Notes: generated from the letters alone by a model not told the origin. A DNA stretch of 64,000 nucleotides from Vagococcus penaei (GCF_001998885.1 NZ_CP019609.1:1910001-1974000); one strand, 5' to 3'; positions 18,064-26,887 are shown, numbered from the stretch's first letter. Numbers and translations are program-made.

Positions 18064-19023
18064 ATGCTTAAAAAATTATCGTATATTTTGGCTATTTTAG
18101 GTCTACTTGTTTTATTGAGCTTACCGATTTTAGGTATTAGACAACATCTTAAACAGGCTAAAGTCGTATCAACATTTAAAGAGAATCAAGTGACCTATCA
18201 AGAGCATCCCGAAATGACTGAGTACCTTAAAGAACAGCATCGATTGCGTAATAAGCAGCATTTAGTTGATCCTTTTAGTCAAGAACTACTTGATGACAAT
18301 CAAGCAGATAATCAAAATGATGTTCCAGTAGTGACAGAGGATGAGTTTAAAAAAGTGACGAGTGAGAATTCAGAAGTGGTTGGCTACATAACCCTCCCAA
18401 CTATTAATGAAAAAGATTTACCTATATACATTGGTGCAACTAGTGATAATCTAGCTAAGGGAATTGCACAAGTGGCAGGAACAGATTTGCCACTTGATGG
18501 TAAAGGTACCCATAGTGTGTTATCCGGACATCGTGGTTACTATGGTACTAACTTCTTTATGTATCTTGATTATCTTCAGATAGGTGATATTTTTTATGTC
18601 ACCTATCTAGATCAAACTGCTGCGTATATGGTGACAGGTAATGAAGTCATTACACCAATGGAGGCAGAAAAATTAATTGTTAAGCCGCCTTCAAACGAAG
18701 AATGGCTAACTCTTTTGACGTGCCATCCATTGCCATATTTAGATAAACGGTTATTGGTTCATAGTCAACGTATTCCACTAGAACTGACAAAGGGACAAAC
18801 TCTACAAAAGGTTGACTCTTCGGACCACACAAATCAATCAGACTGGCAAGAAAAATTAGTTGGTGGTGAGGTCGCTGTTAATTTGCCAAAGAGTCAAGTG
18901 TTACGCCAAGTAAGTGGCTTACTGCAACATTCAGTTAAACTCTATGTGGTTATTCTTATTGTGGGAGGTATGACGCTTATTTTATTGTTGTATCGACTCA
19001 TCAAATCTTTTGTGAACGATTAG
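18064..19023 (+). CDS. Class C sortase (pilin polymerase), first copy
   Basis: Membrane transpeptidase that cuts the sorting motif of pilin subunits and joins them through the pilin lysine. The layout is that of class C: an N-terminal membrane segment (residues 5-24), a catalytic domain with His156 (SGHRG), Cys220 (TLLTCHP) and Arg229, and a C-terminal membrane segment (VVILIVGGMTLILLLY). The lid motif that plugs the active site in class C enzymes is visible as DPF at residues 69-71. The start has a strong GGAAAGGAGGAG site. It follows the backbone pilin gene, with a second class C sortase 69 bp downstream. Confidence 0.92.
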   Translation: MLKKLSYILAILGLLVLLSLPILGIRQHLKQAKVVSTFKENQVTYQEHPEMTEYLKEQHRLRNKQHLVDPFSQELLDDNQADNQNDVPVVTEDEFKKVTSENSEVVGYITLPTINEKDLPIYIGATSDNLAKGIAQVAGTDLPLDGKGTHSVLSGHRGYYGTNFFMYLDYLQIGDIFYVTYLDQTAAYMVTGNEVITPMEAEKLIVKPPSNEEWLTLLTCHPLPYLDKRLLVHSQRIPLELTKGQTLQKVDSSDHTNQSDWQEKLVGGEVAVNLPKSQVLRQVSGLLQHSVKLYVVILIVGGMTLILLLYRLIKSFVND

Positions 19024-19092
19024 ATAGAATCATTTATGACAAATAGTTTTTTTATTTGCTTAATTAATTAAAATGGAAGGAGGCATGTTATC

Positions 19093-20016
19093 TTGACAAC
19101 GAAAAAAAAGCAACGTTATCTTATGATATTAGTCTGGATTTTATACATTGTAGGGATAGCAGTGTTTTCCTATCCTTTTATTGCGAAAAAATATCATGAA
19201 AGAGTTCAAGTCAATGTTGCTAAAGGCTATCAACAAGAGGTTGAGAAACAAGATAAACAAAAATTAGCGAAGATTAAACAGGCTCAAAAGGAACATAATA
19301 AACAACTTAGTGATGACCAAGCCAATATTGATGATCAAAATTTTGGTGTCGAGGCAGAAAGGCAAATGCAAGAGGGAGGTATCTCTAATGTAACTCGTGA
19401 AGAATTGGGTGAAGTTGTAGCTGTTTTGGAAATTCCAAAAATACGCTTAACTTTGCCAGTTTATTATGGTACAAATAGTCAGCAAATTTCAAACGGTGCA
19501 GGTGTAATGAAAGAAACATCGTTACCTTTCGGGGGTGCTGATACGCATTCTGTTATCACTAGTCATCGAGGGTTGCCAACAGCCAAGCTATTTACTGATT
19601 TACCACAACTTCAGCAAGGAGATCAGTTTTTCATAAATGTGGCGAATGAAGTTCATGCTTATCAAGTCGATCAAATAAAAACGATTGACCCTGAAGATTA
19701 CTCTGATTTGCAAATTATTCCAGGTGAAGATTATGTGACACTTTTGACGTGCACACCGTATATGATTAATAGTCATCGCTTATTGGTTCGAGGGAAAAGG
19801 GTTACACCGTATCGACCAGAATCTCGACAGGCAGAGATAAAAAAAGGACAGCATAGGCAGTTTAAAAAAATAATTATCGGAAGTTTATTAGCATTACTTT
19901 TGGTCGTCATTATTTTATTGGTTCGGCGATACTATAATCAAAAAAAATTAAACCGTAGTCGCTCGTTGCGAAAAAAAAACCGTGCTAAGAAATTACGTAA
20001 AAGAAGACGACATTAA
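19093..20016 (+). CDS. Class C sortase, second copy, lid motif not canonical
   Basis: Second pilus-type sortase with an N-terminal membrane segment (YLMILVWILYIVGIAVFSYP, about residues 9-28), His158 (TSHRG), Cys220 (LLTCTP) and Arg229, a C-terminal membrane segment and a very basic tail. The catalytic Cys and Arg fall at the same residue numbers as in the first sortase, but the sequences differ strongly, so this is not a recent duplication. The region where the DP(W/F/Y) lid motif is expected reads DDQANIDDQNFG, with no clear DP pair. The start is TTG at 19093 with GGAAGGAGG about 10 bp upstream. It may add the adhesin or anchor the fibre, while the first copy polymerises the shaft; that division is a guess. 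Confidence 0.9.
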   Translation: MTTKKKQRYLMILVWILYIVGIAVFSYPFIAKKYHERVQVNVAKGYQQEVEKQDKQKLAKIKQAQKEHNKQLSDDQANIDDQNFGVEAERQMQEGGISNVTREELGEVVAVLEIPKIRLTLPVYYGTNSQQISNGAGVMKETSLPFGGADTHSVITSHRGLPTAKLFTDLPQLQQGDQFFINVANEVHAYQVDQIKTIDPEDYSDLQIIPGEDYVTLLTCTPYMINSHRLLVRGKRVTPYRPESRQAEIKKGQHRQFKKIIIGSLLALLLVVIILLVRRYYNQKKLNRSRSLRKKNRAKKLRKRRRH

Positions 20017-20029
20017 TTAGATAATTAAA

Positions 20030-20074
20030 AAAACACACAAGTGCTTTGTAAAATAGCGCTTGTGTGTTTTTATT
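20030..20074. terminator. Bidirectional terminator ending the pilus locus
   Basis: AAAACACACAAGTGCT (20030-20045) pairs with AGCGCTTGTGTGTTTT (20055-20070) with one G-T mismatch, between convergent genes. Confidence 0.8.
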
Positions 20075-20076
20075 TA

Positions 20077-20565
20077 TTATTCAGGAATTGAATGTGCTAA
20101 ACGACTAGCAGCGGCAGCAGCTATTGCGCCGACAATATCATCTAAAAAAGTATGAACCATATGAGTGCTATGATCATTTAATTTAGCTAGCACACCAGGT
20201 TTCACTTTATCAATGTAGCCATAGTTTGTAAAACCAATTGAACCGTACACGTTAACAATTGCTAGAGCTAAAATTTCATCAATGCCGTATAAACTAGCAT
20301 CAGCTTCTAACATATCTTGTAAGGGTTCATCTAATTTTTTCTGTTCAGCGAGCTTATCTAATTGAACACCAGTAAAAATAGCATTCTGTACTTCGCGTTT
20401 AGCTAGAACAGCTTCAATGTTTTCTTCGCAGCGAGCAAGAGTTAAATCAGGTACATAGCTTTCTTGTAGAAAGTAGACCAGTTCGGCCATATCTTTCATA
20501 GTGACTCCACGGCTTAGTAAAACATCTTTAGCACTTTGTTTCATATTTTCTTTATTTAATATCAT
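20077..20565 (-). CDS. Phosphatidylglycerophosphatase A-like protein (PgpA/YutG family)
   Basis: Member of the PgpA family, which dephosphorylates phosphatidylglycerol phosphate in phospholipid synthesis; Firmicutes copies such as YutG are shorter and soluble-looking, as here (162 residues). Family segments are DEILALAIVNVYGSIGFTNYG (about residues 93-113), where the acidic residue sits in the first conserved helix, and HTFLDDIVGAIAAAAASRLAH near the C-terminus, with the conserved DD pair. A ribosome site AAGGAG precedes the ATG. It lies 20 bp downstream of the ferredoxin-NADP reductase gene and is probably co-transcribed with it. Enzymatic activity of this short form is inferred from the family. 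Confidence 0.8.
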   Translation of the reverse strand: MILNKENMKQSAKDVLLSRGVTMKDMAELVYFLQESYVPDLTLARCEENIEAVLAKREVQNAIFTGVQLDKLAEQKKLDEPLQDMLEADASLYGIDEILALAIVNVYGSIGFTNYGYIDKVKPGVLAKLNDHSTHMVHTFLDDIVGAIAAAAASRLAHSIPE

Positions 20566-20585
20566 AAAAATTCTCCTTTACTAAC

Positions 20586-21593
20586 TTAGTCTTTATCGAT
20601 TTGTTGATCATATAGACTAGTACTATGCATTGGTTGAACACGTTCTTTAGGATTAATTAAGTGAACCGCATGATTGACAGCAACTGGAGCTTCACCAAAG
20701 CCGGTTGCAATTAAATCCACCTTACCATCATAAGTAGCAATATCGCCAATCGCAAATACACCTTCAAGACTCGTTGCCATTTGTGACGATACAGCAATTG
20801 AATTTCCTTTAAAGTCTAAATCCCATTTTTTGATTGGTCCTAGAGATGATGAAAAGCCATAACTGACAATTACATGGTCTACAGGGATAGTTTCAGTCAG
20901 ATTCTCTTTAGGATTTTCAATTGTAATTGACTCTAATCTTTCCTGTGAATGATTTAGAGAGTGAATGACAAATGGTGTTTTTAGCTGGACAGTAGATGTC
21001 AGTAATTGTTTCATACTATATTCATGTGCTCTGAACTGGGGACGTCTATGGACAATAGTGACTGATTTTGCAACGTCCTTTAACATTAGAGCCCAGTCGA
21101 CAGCAGAATCACCACCACCAAAGATGACGACATTTTGCTGACTAAATGCTTGATCATCTTTTAAATAATAATGTAATTGTTTACCTTCGAAGAGCTCATG
21201 GTCTTTAACATTTAAGCGTCGGGGTTGAAAAGAACCATTCCCGGCAGCAATAATAACCGTTTTTGAGTAATGAGTAGTCTGGTTTGTTTCTAGTTGAATT
21301 AAGCCATTATCCAATTTTGTCAAAGACTTAACAGCTTCCTCTAGACAGATGGTATGGTTAAAAGGCTCAATTTGTTTAATTAATGAATTAATCAAATCCT
21401 GGGCTTTAACCATTGGGAATCCTGCTACATCATAAATATATTTTTCAGGATATAACCATGCAAGTTGTCCACCTAATTCGGGCAAAATATCAATAATTTT
21501 TGTTTTGGCTTGTCGCATTCCAGCGTAAAAACTTGCAAACAATCCTGCAGGACCGCCTCCGATAATAGTTATATCATAAATTTCAGGGGACAT
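20586..21593 (-). CDS. Ferredoxin/flavodoxin-NADP+ reductase, YumC type
   Basis: FAD- and NADPH-dependent flavoprotein of the thioredoxin-reductase-like FNR group. The FAD-binding motif IIGGGPAGLFASFYAGM is at about residues 10-26, the NADPH-binding motif VVIFGGGDSAVDWAL in the middle, and GVFAIGDIATYDGKVDLIATGFGEA near the C-terminus. There is no redox CxxC pair as in thioredoxin reductase (the segment after the NADPH site is ALMLKDVAKSV), so it is the FNR type of B. subtilis YumC (about 332 residues; 335 here). It reduces ferredoxin or flavodoxin with NADPH. The start has AAGGAG. It leads a two-gene minus-strand unit with the PgpA-like gene. Confidence 0.9.
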   Translation of the reverse strand: MSPEIYDITIIGGGPAGLFASFYAGMRQAKTKIIDILPELGGQLAWLYPEKYIYDVAGFPMVKAQDLINSLIKQIEPFNHTICLEEAVKSLTKLDNGLIQLETNQTTHYSKTVIIAAGNGSFQPRRLNVKDHELFEGKQLHYYLKDDQAFSQQNVVIFGGGDSAVDWALMLKDVAKSVTIVHRRPQFRAHEYSMKQLLTSTVQLKTPFVIHSLNHSQERLESITIENPKENLTETIPVDHVIVSYGFSSSLGPIKKWDLDFKGNSIAVSSQMATSLEGVFAIGDIATYDGKVDLIATGFGEAPVAVNHAVHLINPKERVQPMHSTSLYDQQIDKD

Positions 21594-21692
21594 AAAAAGC
21601 TACTCCTTTTCATTCGTTATAATCGCTAGTATACGTTATTTTAGTTGAAAAATGAAATATTTTTGATTAAGGACTTAAGTCAAACTAAATAG

Positions 21693-21721
21693 TTGATATA
21701 TGACACCTTGTCATATATAAT
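21693..21721 (+). promoter_or_regulatory. Sigma-A promoter of the tetR-ABC exporter operon
   Basis: TTGATA (21693-21698), a 17-bp spacer and a consensus TATAAT (21716-21721). The spacer and start region are filled by two operator copies. Confidence 0.8.
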
Positions 21722-21734
21722 GACAAGGTGTCAT
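21700..21734. promoter_or_regulatory. Double TetR-type operator
   Basis: ATGACACCTTGTCAT (21700-21714) and ATGACAAGGTGTCAT (21720-21734) are exact inverted copies, and each is itself a near-palindrome of the form ATGACA-N3-TGTCAT. They cover the spacer and the transcription start of the promoter, so the TetR protein encoded just downstream probably represses its own operon. Confidence 0.8.
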
Positions 21735-21758
21735 ATTAAAAGGAGGTTTAAATAGGTT

Positions 21759-22397
21759 ATGCCGACAAAAACATTTTTTAGGTTAGATCAAGAAAAACAG
21801 GATAAAATTGTCGCTGCTGCCAAAAAAGAATTTTCCGATGCCTCTTTTCATGAGGCTGCCATTTCAAATATTGTTAAAGAATCGGGAATTTCAAGAGGGA
21901 GTTTTTACCAATATTTTACTGATAAAGAGGACTTATTTTATTACTGTCTTGATTTAATTAAAGAAGAGTCAGAAATGTATTATCTAAAATTACTTGAGAT
22001 GAATCAGCGTGATTTTTTTGCAACTAATATCGCTTTTTTTAATTATCTTTCTGAAGTTGTGTTAACTGGTAATCAGGCTGATTTATATAAAAATATTTTT
22101 TTATATATGAACTATAAATCATCACATAAAATATTTGATAATCATCAACAATCATATCATAAAAAAAAATTATCGTATGAGACTTTGTTTGCAAGCATTA
22201 ATTCCGATCAATTAACAATTGATACTGTTACTGATTTTGAACTTTTATTTAAAGTAATTGTATCAATGATTTTTATGTCAATTAATGACGCTTATAGACA
22301 AAAATCATGTGACACTACATTTGATATAAAAAAAATACAAGCACAATTCGCTAAAAAAATGACTTGGATTCAGTTAGGAATTGTCGAAAGGAACTAG
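21759..22397 (+). CDS. TetR/AcrR family transcriptional regulator of the ABC exporter operon
   Basis: DNA-binding repressor of 212 residues. The N-terminal helix-turn-helix is clear: FRLDQEKQDKIVAAAKKEF, then AAISNIVKESGISRGSFYQYF, then DKEDLFYYCL (about residues 6-66). The C-terminal two thirds is the ligand-binding and dimer domain, which has no recognisable ligand signature. An AGGAGGT site precedes the ATG. The gene is 4 bp before the first ABC exporter gene and has a double operator in its promoter, so it very likely controls itself and the exporter. The inducer is unknown; drugs or toxic amphiphiles are usual for this arrangement. Confidence 0.9.
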   Translation: MPTKTFFRLDQEKQDKIVAAAKKEFSDASFHEAAISNIVKESGISRGSFYQYFTDKEDLFYYCLDLIKEESEMYYLKLLEMNQRDFFATNIAFFNYLSEVVLTGNQADLYKNIFLYMNYKSSHKIFDNHQQSYHKKKLSYETLFASINSDQLTIDTVTDFELLFKVIVSMIFMSINDAYRQKSCDTTFDIKKIQAQFAKKMTWIQLGIVERN

Positions 22398-22401
22398 GTA
22401 G

Positions 22402-24120
22402 ATGATAAAATTATTAAGACGAATGTCACTGTCTGCTGTTGCACTAGCTGTTGTCTTTATCTGTGTCCAAGTTGCTTCGGATTTGTTTTTACCGACGCTG
22501 ACTTCGGATATTATTGACAATGGTGTCAGTAAAGGAAATATTTCGTATATTTGGAAAATCGGGATGATTATGCTAGGTGTTTCTTTAGTGGGAATTGTAG
22601 GAGCGCTATTGAACACTTATATAGCAACAAAAGAATCACAAAAATTAGGTAAAAACTTACGTTCGGACATCTATCGTAAAGTTGAGTATGCCTCTAATTC
22701 TGAATTCGACAAATTAGGAACGGCCTCTTTAATTACTCGAACAACCAATGATGTAAACCAAATTCAAATGGTTGTACAATTATTTCTTCGTGTCATGATT
22801 ACGGCGCCGATTACTTTAGTTGGAGCCAGTATTTTGGCTTATCAACGTGATCATAATTTAACTAAAATTTTTATCGTGATTATTCCAGTCATTATTGTTG
22901 TTGTTGGTGGGGCAATGTATTTTGCAGTACCACTATTTAAAAGTTTACAAAAGAAAACTGATAATTTAAATTTAGTTTTTCGTGAAGGATTAACAGGGAT
23001 TCGGGTCATTCGTGCATTCAATCAATCTTCTTTTGAGGAAGAGCGCTTTGATTCTGCTAATAAGGATTATACAAATACAGCGATTAAAGTGAACTTGATT
23101 TTATCATTCTTGATGCCAGTCATTACATTAATTGTTAGTGTGACTAATATTGCAATTATTTGGTTTGGTGGTCATGGAGTTGCTGAGGGTACTTTAGAAG
23201 TTGGTAATATGATTGCTTTTATGACATATGCGATGCAAATTTTAATGAGTTTTATGATGTTGACGATGATTTTTATTTTTGTACCACGTGCCCAAGTATC
23301 AGCTACACGAATCAACGAGGTATTAAATATGGAAAATGATATTCCTGATAGTTCAACACCACAAGAGATGGTTAGTACCAAGGAATTGGCTTTTCAACAT
23401 GTTGATTTCCGCTATAAAGGAGCTGAAAATTTAGCATTGCAAGACATCGATTTTAAGGCTAAAAAAGGTGATATTGTAGCAGTAATCGGTGGTACAGGTG
23501 CGGGTAAAACGACGCTTGTTAATATGATTCCACGTTTTTATGATGCTGAAACTGGACAAGTACTCGTGAATAATGTTGACGTTAAAACTGTCAAACAAAA
23601 AGAACTTCGCGAACATATAGGCTTTGTTCCTCAAAAAGCAATGTTGTTTACCGGGACTATTCGAAGTAATATGCAATACGGTAAGAAAGATGCCACTGAT
23701 GAAGAAATTTGGCAAGCTTTAGCTATTGCTCAAGCGAAAAATTTTGTAGAGGAACTGCCTGATGGGTTGGATAGTACTGTCGAACAGGGAGGCTCTAACT
23801 TTTCTGGTGGTCAACGTCAACGATTATGTATTGCCCGAGCTTTGATTAAACCGGCTGATATTTATGTTTTTGATGATTCATTCTCAGCGCTTGATTTTAA
23901 AACAGATGCAGCATTGCGAGCTGCTTTACGTGAAGATGTAACGGACGCGGTCATTGTGATTGTTGCTCAACGTATTAGTACGGTTATTGATGCTGATATC
24001 ATTATTGTCTTAGATGATGGTCGAATGGTCGAAAAGGGTGTCCATCATGAGCTTAAAAACAACAATGGTACGTATCAAGAAATTCTTGAATCTCAAATGA
24101 AAAAGGAGGAGATTGAATGA
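22402..24120 (+). CDS. Heterodimeric ABC exporter subunit with degenerate catalytic site (EfrA/LmrC-like)
   Basis: One half of a multidrug-type ABC exporter: six membrane helices (about residues 1-310) followed by an ATPase domain with Walker A GGTGAGKTT, signature SGGQRQR and Walker B DIYVFDDSFSALD. The catalytic glutamate after Walker B is an aspartate (FDD instead of LDE), and the switch histidine is glutamine (AQRIST). Such changes mark the non-hydrolysing site of heterodimeric exporters such as EfrAB, LmrCD and BmrCD. Its intact SGGQ signature would complete the active site of the partner. It overlaps the partner gene by ATGA. The substrate is unknown; efflux of drugs or lipophilic cations is typical. 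Confidence 0.9.
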   Translation: MIKLLRRMSLSAVALAVVFICVQVASDLFLPTLTSDIIDNGVSKGNISYIWKIGMIMLGVSLVGIVGALLNTYIATKESQKLGKNLRSDIYRKVEYASNSEFDKLGTASLITRTTNDVNQIQMVVQLFLRVMITAPITLVGASILAYQRDHNLTKIFIVIIPVIIVVVGGAMYFAVPLFKSLQKKTDNLNLVFREGLTGIRVIRAFNQSSFEEERFDSANKDYTNTAIKVNLILSFLMPVITLIVSVTNIAIIWFGGHGVAEGTLEVGNMIAFMTYAMQILMSFMMLTMIFIFVPRAQVSATRINEVLNMENDIPDSSTPQEMVSTKELAFQHVDFRYKGAENLALQDIDFKAKKGDIVAVIGGTGAGKTTLVNMIPRFYDAETGQVLVNNVDVKTVKQKELREHIGFVPQKAMLFTGTIRSNMQYGKKDATDEEIWQALAIAQAKNFVEELPDGLDSTVEQGGSNFSGGQRQRLCIARALIKPADIYVFDDSFSALDFKTDAALRAALREDVTDAVIVIVAQRISTVIDADIIIVLDDGRMVEKGVHHELKNNNGTYQEILESQMKKEEIE

Positions 24121-25964
24121 GACCAGGACCGGGCCCAGTAGGTAAAGGTGGTAAAAAAAGCAAGCCCAAAAATTTTTGGGGTACCACGAAACGATTATTT
24201 GGCTATATGTCAAGTAAAATTTATCTTGTAATATTGGTATTTGTCTTAGCAATAGCCTCCACAATTTTCCAAATTCGTACACCTAAAATATTAGGTGAGG
24301 CGACGACTGAAATTTTTAATGGCTTAATGAAAGCAAAAGGTATGATGTCACAAGGACTAAAAGTTGATAAAGTACCAATTGATTTTGATAAAATTGCTCA
24401 GATACTAATGCTTGTTTTCGCACTGTATTTAGCGTCTGCGGTGTTTAGTTTTATCCAACAATTTATTATGACCAAAGTGACTCAACGAACAGTGTATCAG
24501 TTAAGAAAAGACATGAAAGAAAAAATGACACGTTTACCTGTTTCTTATTATGATACACATTCTAATGGTGATATTATGTCACGTGCAATTAACGATATGG
24601 ATAATATTGCGACAACTTTGCAACAAAATGTTACGCAATTTATTACCAGTATTGTTATGCTTGTCGGTATTTTATGGATGATGTTTTCAATTAGTTGGAA
24701 ATTAGCTCTAGTAGCTTTAGCAACAGTGCCGCTTAGTTTAATTGTGACGATGATTGTAGCACCTAAATCACAAAAATATTTTGCTAAACAACAAAAAAGT
24801 TTAGGTCTACTAAATAATCAAGTAGAAGAAACGTACGGTGCTCATGGCGTAATCAAAAGTTTTAGCCATGAAGATGAAGATATCATTAAATTTGAAGAAC
24901 AAAATGAACAATTGTATCATGCTGGTTGGAAAGCACAATTTATTTCGAGTATTATTATGCCTTTGATGAACTTTGTCAAAAATATAGGCTATGTTTTTGT
25001 CGCAGTGATTGGTGGAATTCAAGTTGCCAATGGCCGACTACCCCTTGGTGACGTTCAAGCCTTTATGCAGTATACTAACCAGTTTTCACAACCAATTGGG
25101 CAACTGGCAAGTATTGTAAATACTATTCAAGCGACGATTGCTTCTGCTGAGCGTGTATTTGAAGTTCTTGATGAGTTAGATATGGTTAATGAGTCAGTTG
25201 AAGTTGTTCGTTATCCTGAAGGACAAAGTAAAATTGTCTTCCAAAATGTAGCCTTTGGGTATGAAAAAAATCAATTATTGATGACTGATGTTAATTTATC
25301 AGTTGATACTGGTCAAAAAGTTGCGATTGTTGGTCCGACAGGTGCGGGTAAAACAACGATGATTAACCTATTAGAACGGTTTTATGATGTAACTGATGGA
25401 AATATTTTCTACAATAATCAAGATATTCGTAATATTAGTCGTGAGAAATTACGACAACATTTCTCAATGGTGTTACAAGATACATGGTTATTTACGGGCA
25501 CCATTTTTGACAATATTCATTATGGCAATCGTTTAGCGTCACGAGATGACGTACTTGAGGCGGCAAAAGCGGCTTATGTTGATGAATTTGTAAGACGTTT
25601 ACCAGATGGTTATGACACTATCTTAAATGAAGAAGCATCCAATATTTCTCAAGGCCAACGACAATTAATTACGATTGCTCGTGCGTTTCTAGCAAATCCT
25701 GATGTGTTGATTTTAGATGAAGCAACATCAAGTGTCGATACTCGGACGGAACTCTTAATTCAAAAGGCAATGGATCAATTACTAGAAAATCGTACAAGCT
25801 TTGTTGTTGCGCATAGATTATCAACGATTCGTGATGCAGATAAAATTTTAGTGATGGATCAAGGAAATATTATTGAAACAGGTAATCATGATGAATTGAT
25901 GGCACAAGCTGGTTTTTATGCTGATTTGTATAATAGTCAATTTTCTGGTAACCCTGCGATTTAG
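24117..25964 (+). CDS. Heterodimeric ABC exporter subunit with intact catalytic residues (EfrB/LmrD-like)
   Basis: Second half-transporter, with a cytoplasmic, glycine- and lysine-rich N-terminus (PGPGPVGKGGKKSKPKNF), six membrane helices and an ATPase domain: Walker A GPTGAGKTT, signature SQGQRQL, Walker B VLILDEATSSVD and switch histidine VAHRLST. The Walker B glutamate and histidine are intact, while the signature is altered (SQGQ for SGGQ). This is the exact complement of the first subunit: one normal site (Walker parts here, SGGQ there) and one degenerate site. The ATGA overlap with the first subunit means coupled translation. The operon ends in a strong terminator. Confidence 0.92.
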   Translation: MRPGPGPVGKGGKKSKPKNFWGTTKRLFGYMSSKIYLVILVFVLAIASTIFQIRTPKILGEATTEIFNGLMKAKGMMSQGLKVDKVPIDFDKIAQILMLVFALYLASAVFSFIQQFIMTKVTQRTVYQLRKDMKEKMTRLPVSYYDTHSNGDIMSRAINDMDNIATTLQQNVTQFITSIVMLVGILWMMFSISWKLALVALATVPLSLIVTMIVAPKSQKYFAKQQKSLGLLNNQVEETYGAHGVIKSFSHEDEDIIKFEEQNEQLYHAGWKAQFISSIIMPLMNFVKNIGYVFVAVIGGIQVANGRLPLGDVQAFMQYTNQFSQPIGQLASIVNTIQATIASAERVFEVLDELDMVNESVEVVRYPEGQSKIVFQNVAFGYEKNQLLMTDVNLSVDTGQKVAIVGPTGAGKTTMINLLERFYDVTDGNIFYNNQDIRNISREKLRQHFSMVLQDTWLFTGTIFDNIHYGNRLASRDDVLEAAKAAYVDEFVRRLPDGYDTILNEEASNISQGQRQLITIARAFLANPDVLILDEATSSVDTRTELLIQKAMDQLLENRTSFVVAHRLSTIRDADKILVMDQGNIIETGNHDELMAQAGFYADLYNSQFSGNPAI

Positions 25965-25971
25965 TTAAATT

Positions 25972-26010
25972 AAAAACCATTTAGTGAAAAAAACTAAATG
26001 GTTTTTTTTG
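25972..26010 (+). terminator. Rho-independent terminator of the ABC exporter operon
   Basis: AAAAACCATTTAGT (25972-25985) pairs with ACTAAATGGTTTTT (25993-26006), followed by Ts. Confidence 0.88.
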
Positions 26011-26111
26011 TTTTATTTTTAATAAAATGTTACCGGTAACTCCTTACTAAAACTTAAGTTATAAAATATTTTCACAAAGATATTGAATTCCATCATTATT
26101 CATGATAAACT

Positions 26112-26131
26112 AATGTGAAAAGAGTCACAAA
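26112..26131. promoter_or_regulatory. Rex-type operator before rex
   Basis: ATGTGA-N6-TCACAA at 26113-26130 fits the Rex consensus TTGTGAAWWWWTTCACAA except for the first base and the centre. It abuts the rex ribosome site, which suggests autorepression. A half-site TTTCACAA lies at about 26070-26077. Confidence 0.65.
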
Positions 26132-26146
26132 AGGAGGATGTTAATT

Positions 26147-26812
26147 ATGGAAATTAATAAGAAAGCCAAATCAGTCCCAAAAGCAACTGCTAAAAGAATT
26201 CCTTTATATTTTCGTTATTTGAAAACATTAGACCAAAGTGGTGTCAAACGGATTAAATCAAGAGAATTCAGTCAAATGATTCAAATTCCTTCCGCAACAA
26301 TTCGTCGTGATTTTTCACATTTCGGTGAATTAGGTCGTAGTGGTTATGGTTACGATGTCCCTTATCTAATTGAAGTATTCAGTCAAATATTGAATACTGA
26401 TATTGAAAAACGCATAGCTCTAGTTGGTGTCGGTAACTTAGGTCGTGCTTTAATGAAAAATAATTTTCGTAAAAATCGTAATTTAAATATTGTTGCTGCT
26501 TTTGATGCGAGTTCTGAGACTATCGGTGAAACAATTAACGGGGTTAAAGTATTTAGTATGGAAGACTTAGCGGAAGTAGTTAGAAAAGAAGGAATTACAA
26601 CTGCTATTATGACTGTGCCCAGTGATAAAGCTCAAGTAGTTATTGATCAACTAGTTATTGCAGGAATCACTGCCGTCTTAAACTTTGCACCCAAACGTGT
26701 TAAAGTACCTCATGATGTTCAAGTGCAGTATATTGATCTAACAACAGAATTACAAACTCTTATTTACTATGATGAGCATTATAATGGCGTTGATTTACAA
26801 GTGTTAAAATAG
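26147..26812 (+). CDS. rex: Redox-sensing transcriptional repressor Rex
   Basis: Senses the NADH/NAD+ ratio and represses fermentation and respiration genes when NADH is low. The N-terminal winged helix (KATAKRIPLYFRYLKTL, then SREFSQMIQIPSATIRRDFSHFGELGRSGYGY) is followed by the Rossmann NAD domain with VGVGNLGRALM and a C-terminal swapped helix. The 221 residues match the family. The ATG at 26147 is chosen because AAGGAGG (26131-26137) is 9 bp upstream; the ATG at 26138 directly touches that site. A Rex box sits just upstream. Possible targets in this window, such as alsS, were not seen to carry a good box. Confidence 0.95.
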   Translation: MEINKKAKSVPKATAKRIPLYFRYLKTLDQSGVKRIKSREFSQMIQIPSATIRRDFSHFGELGRSGYGYDVPYLIEVFSQILNTDIEKRIALVGVGNLGRALMKNNFRKNRNLNIVAAFDASSETIGETINGVKVFSMEDLAEVVRKEGITTAIMTVPSDKAQVVIDQLVIAGITAVLNFAPKRVKVPHDVQVQYIDLTTELQTLIYYDEHYNGVDLQVLK

Positions 26813-26887
26813 GCTAGGCAAGTTTTTTGTCAGTACTCCTTTAAGTGTTATATACTCAAATTATAAAACTTAGAGGAGTGTTTATTT

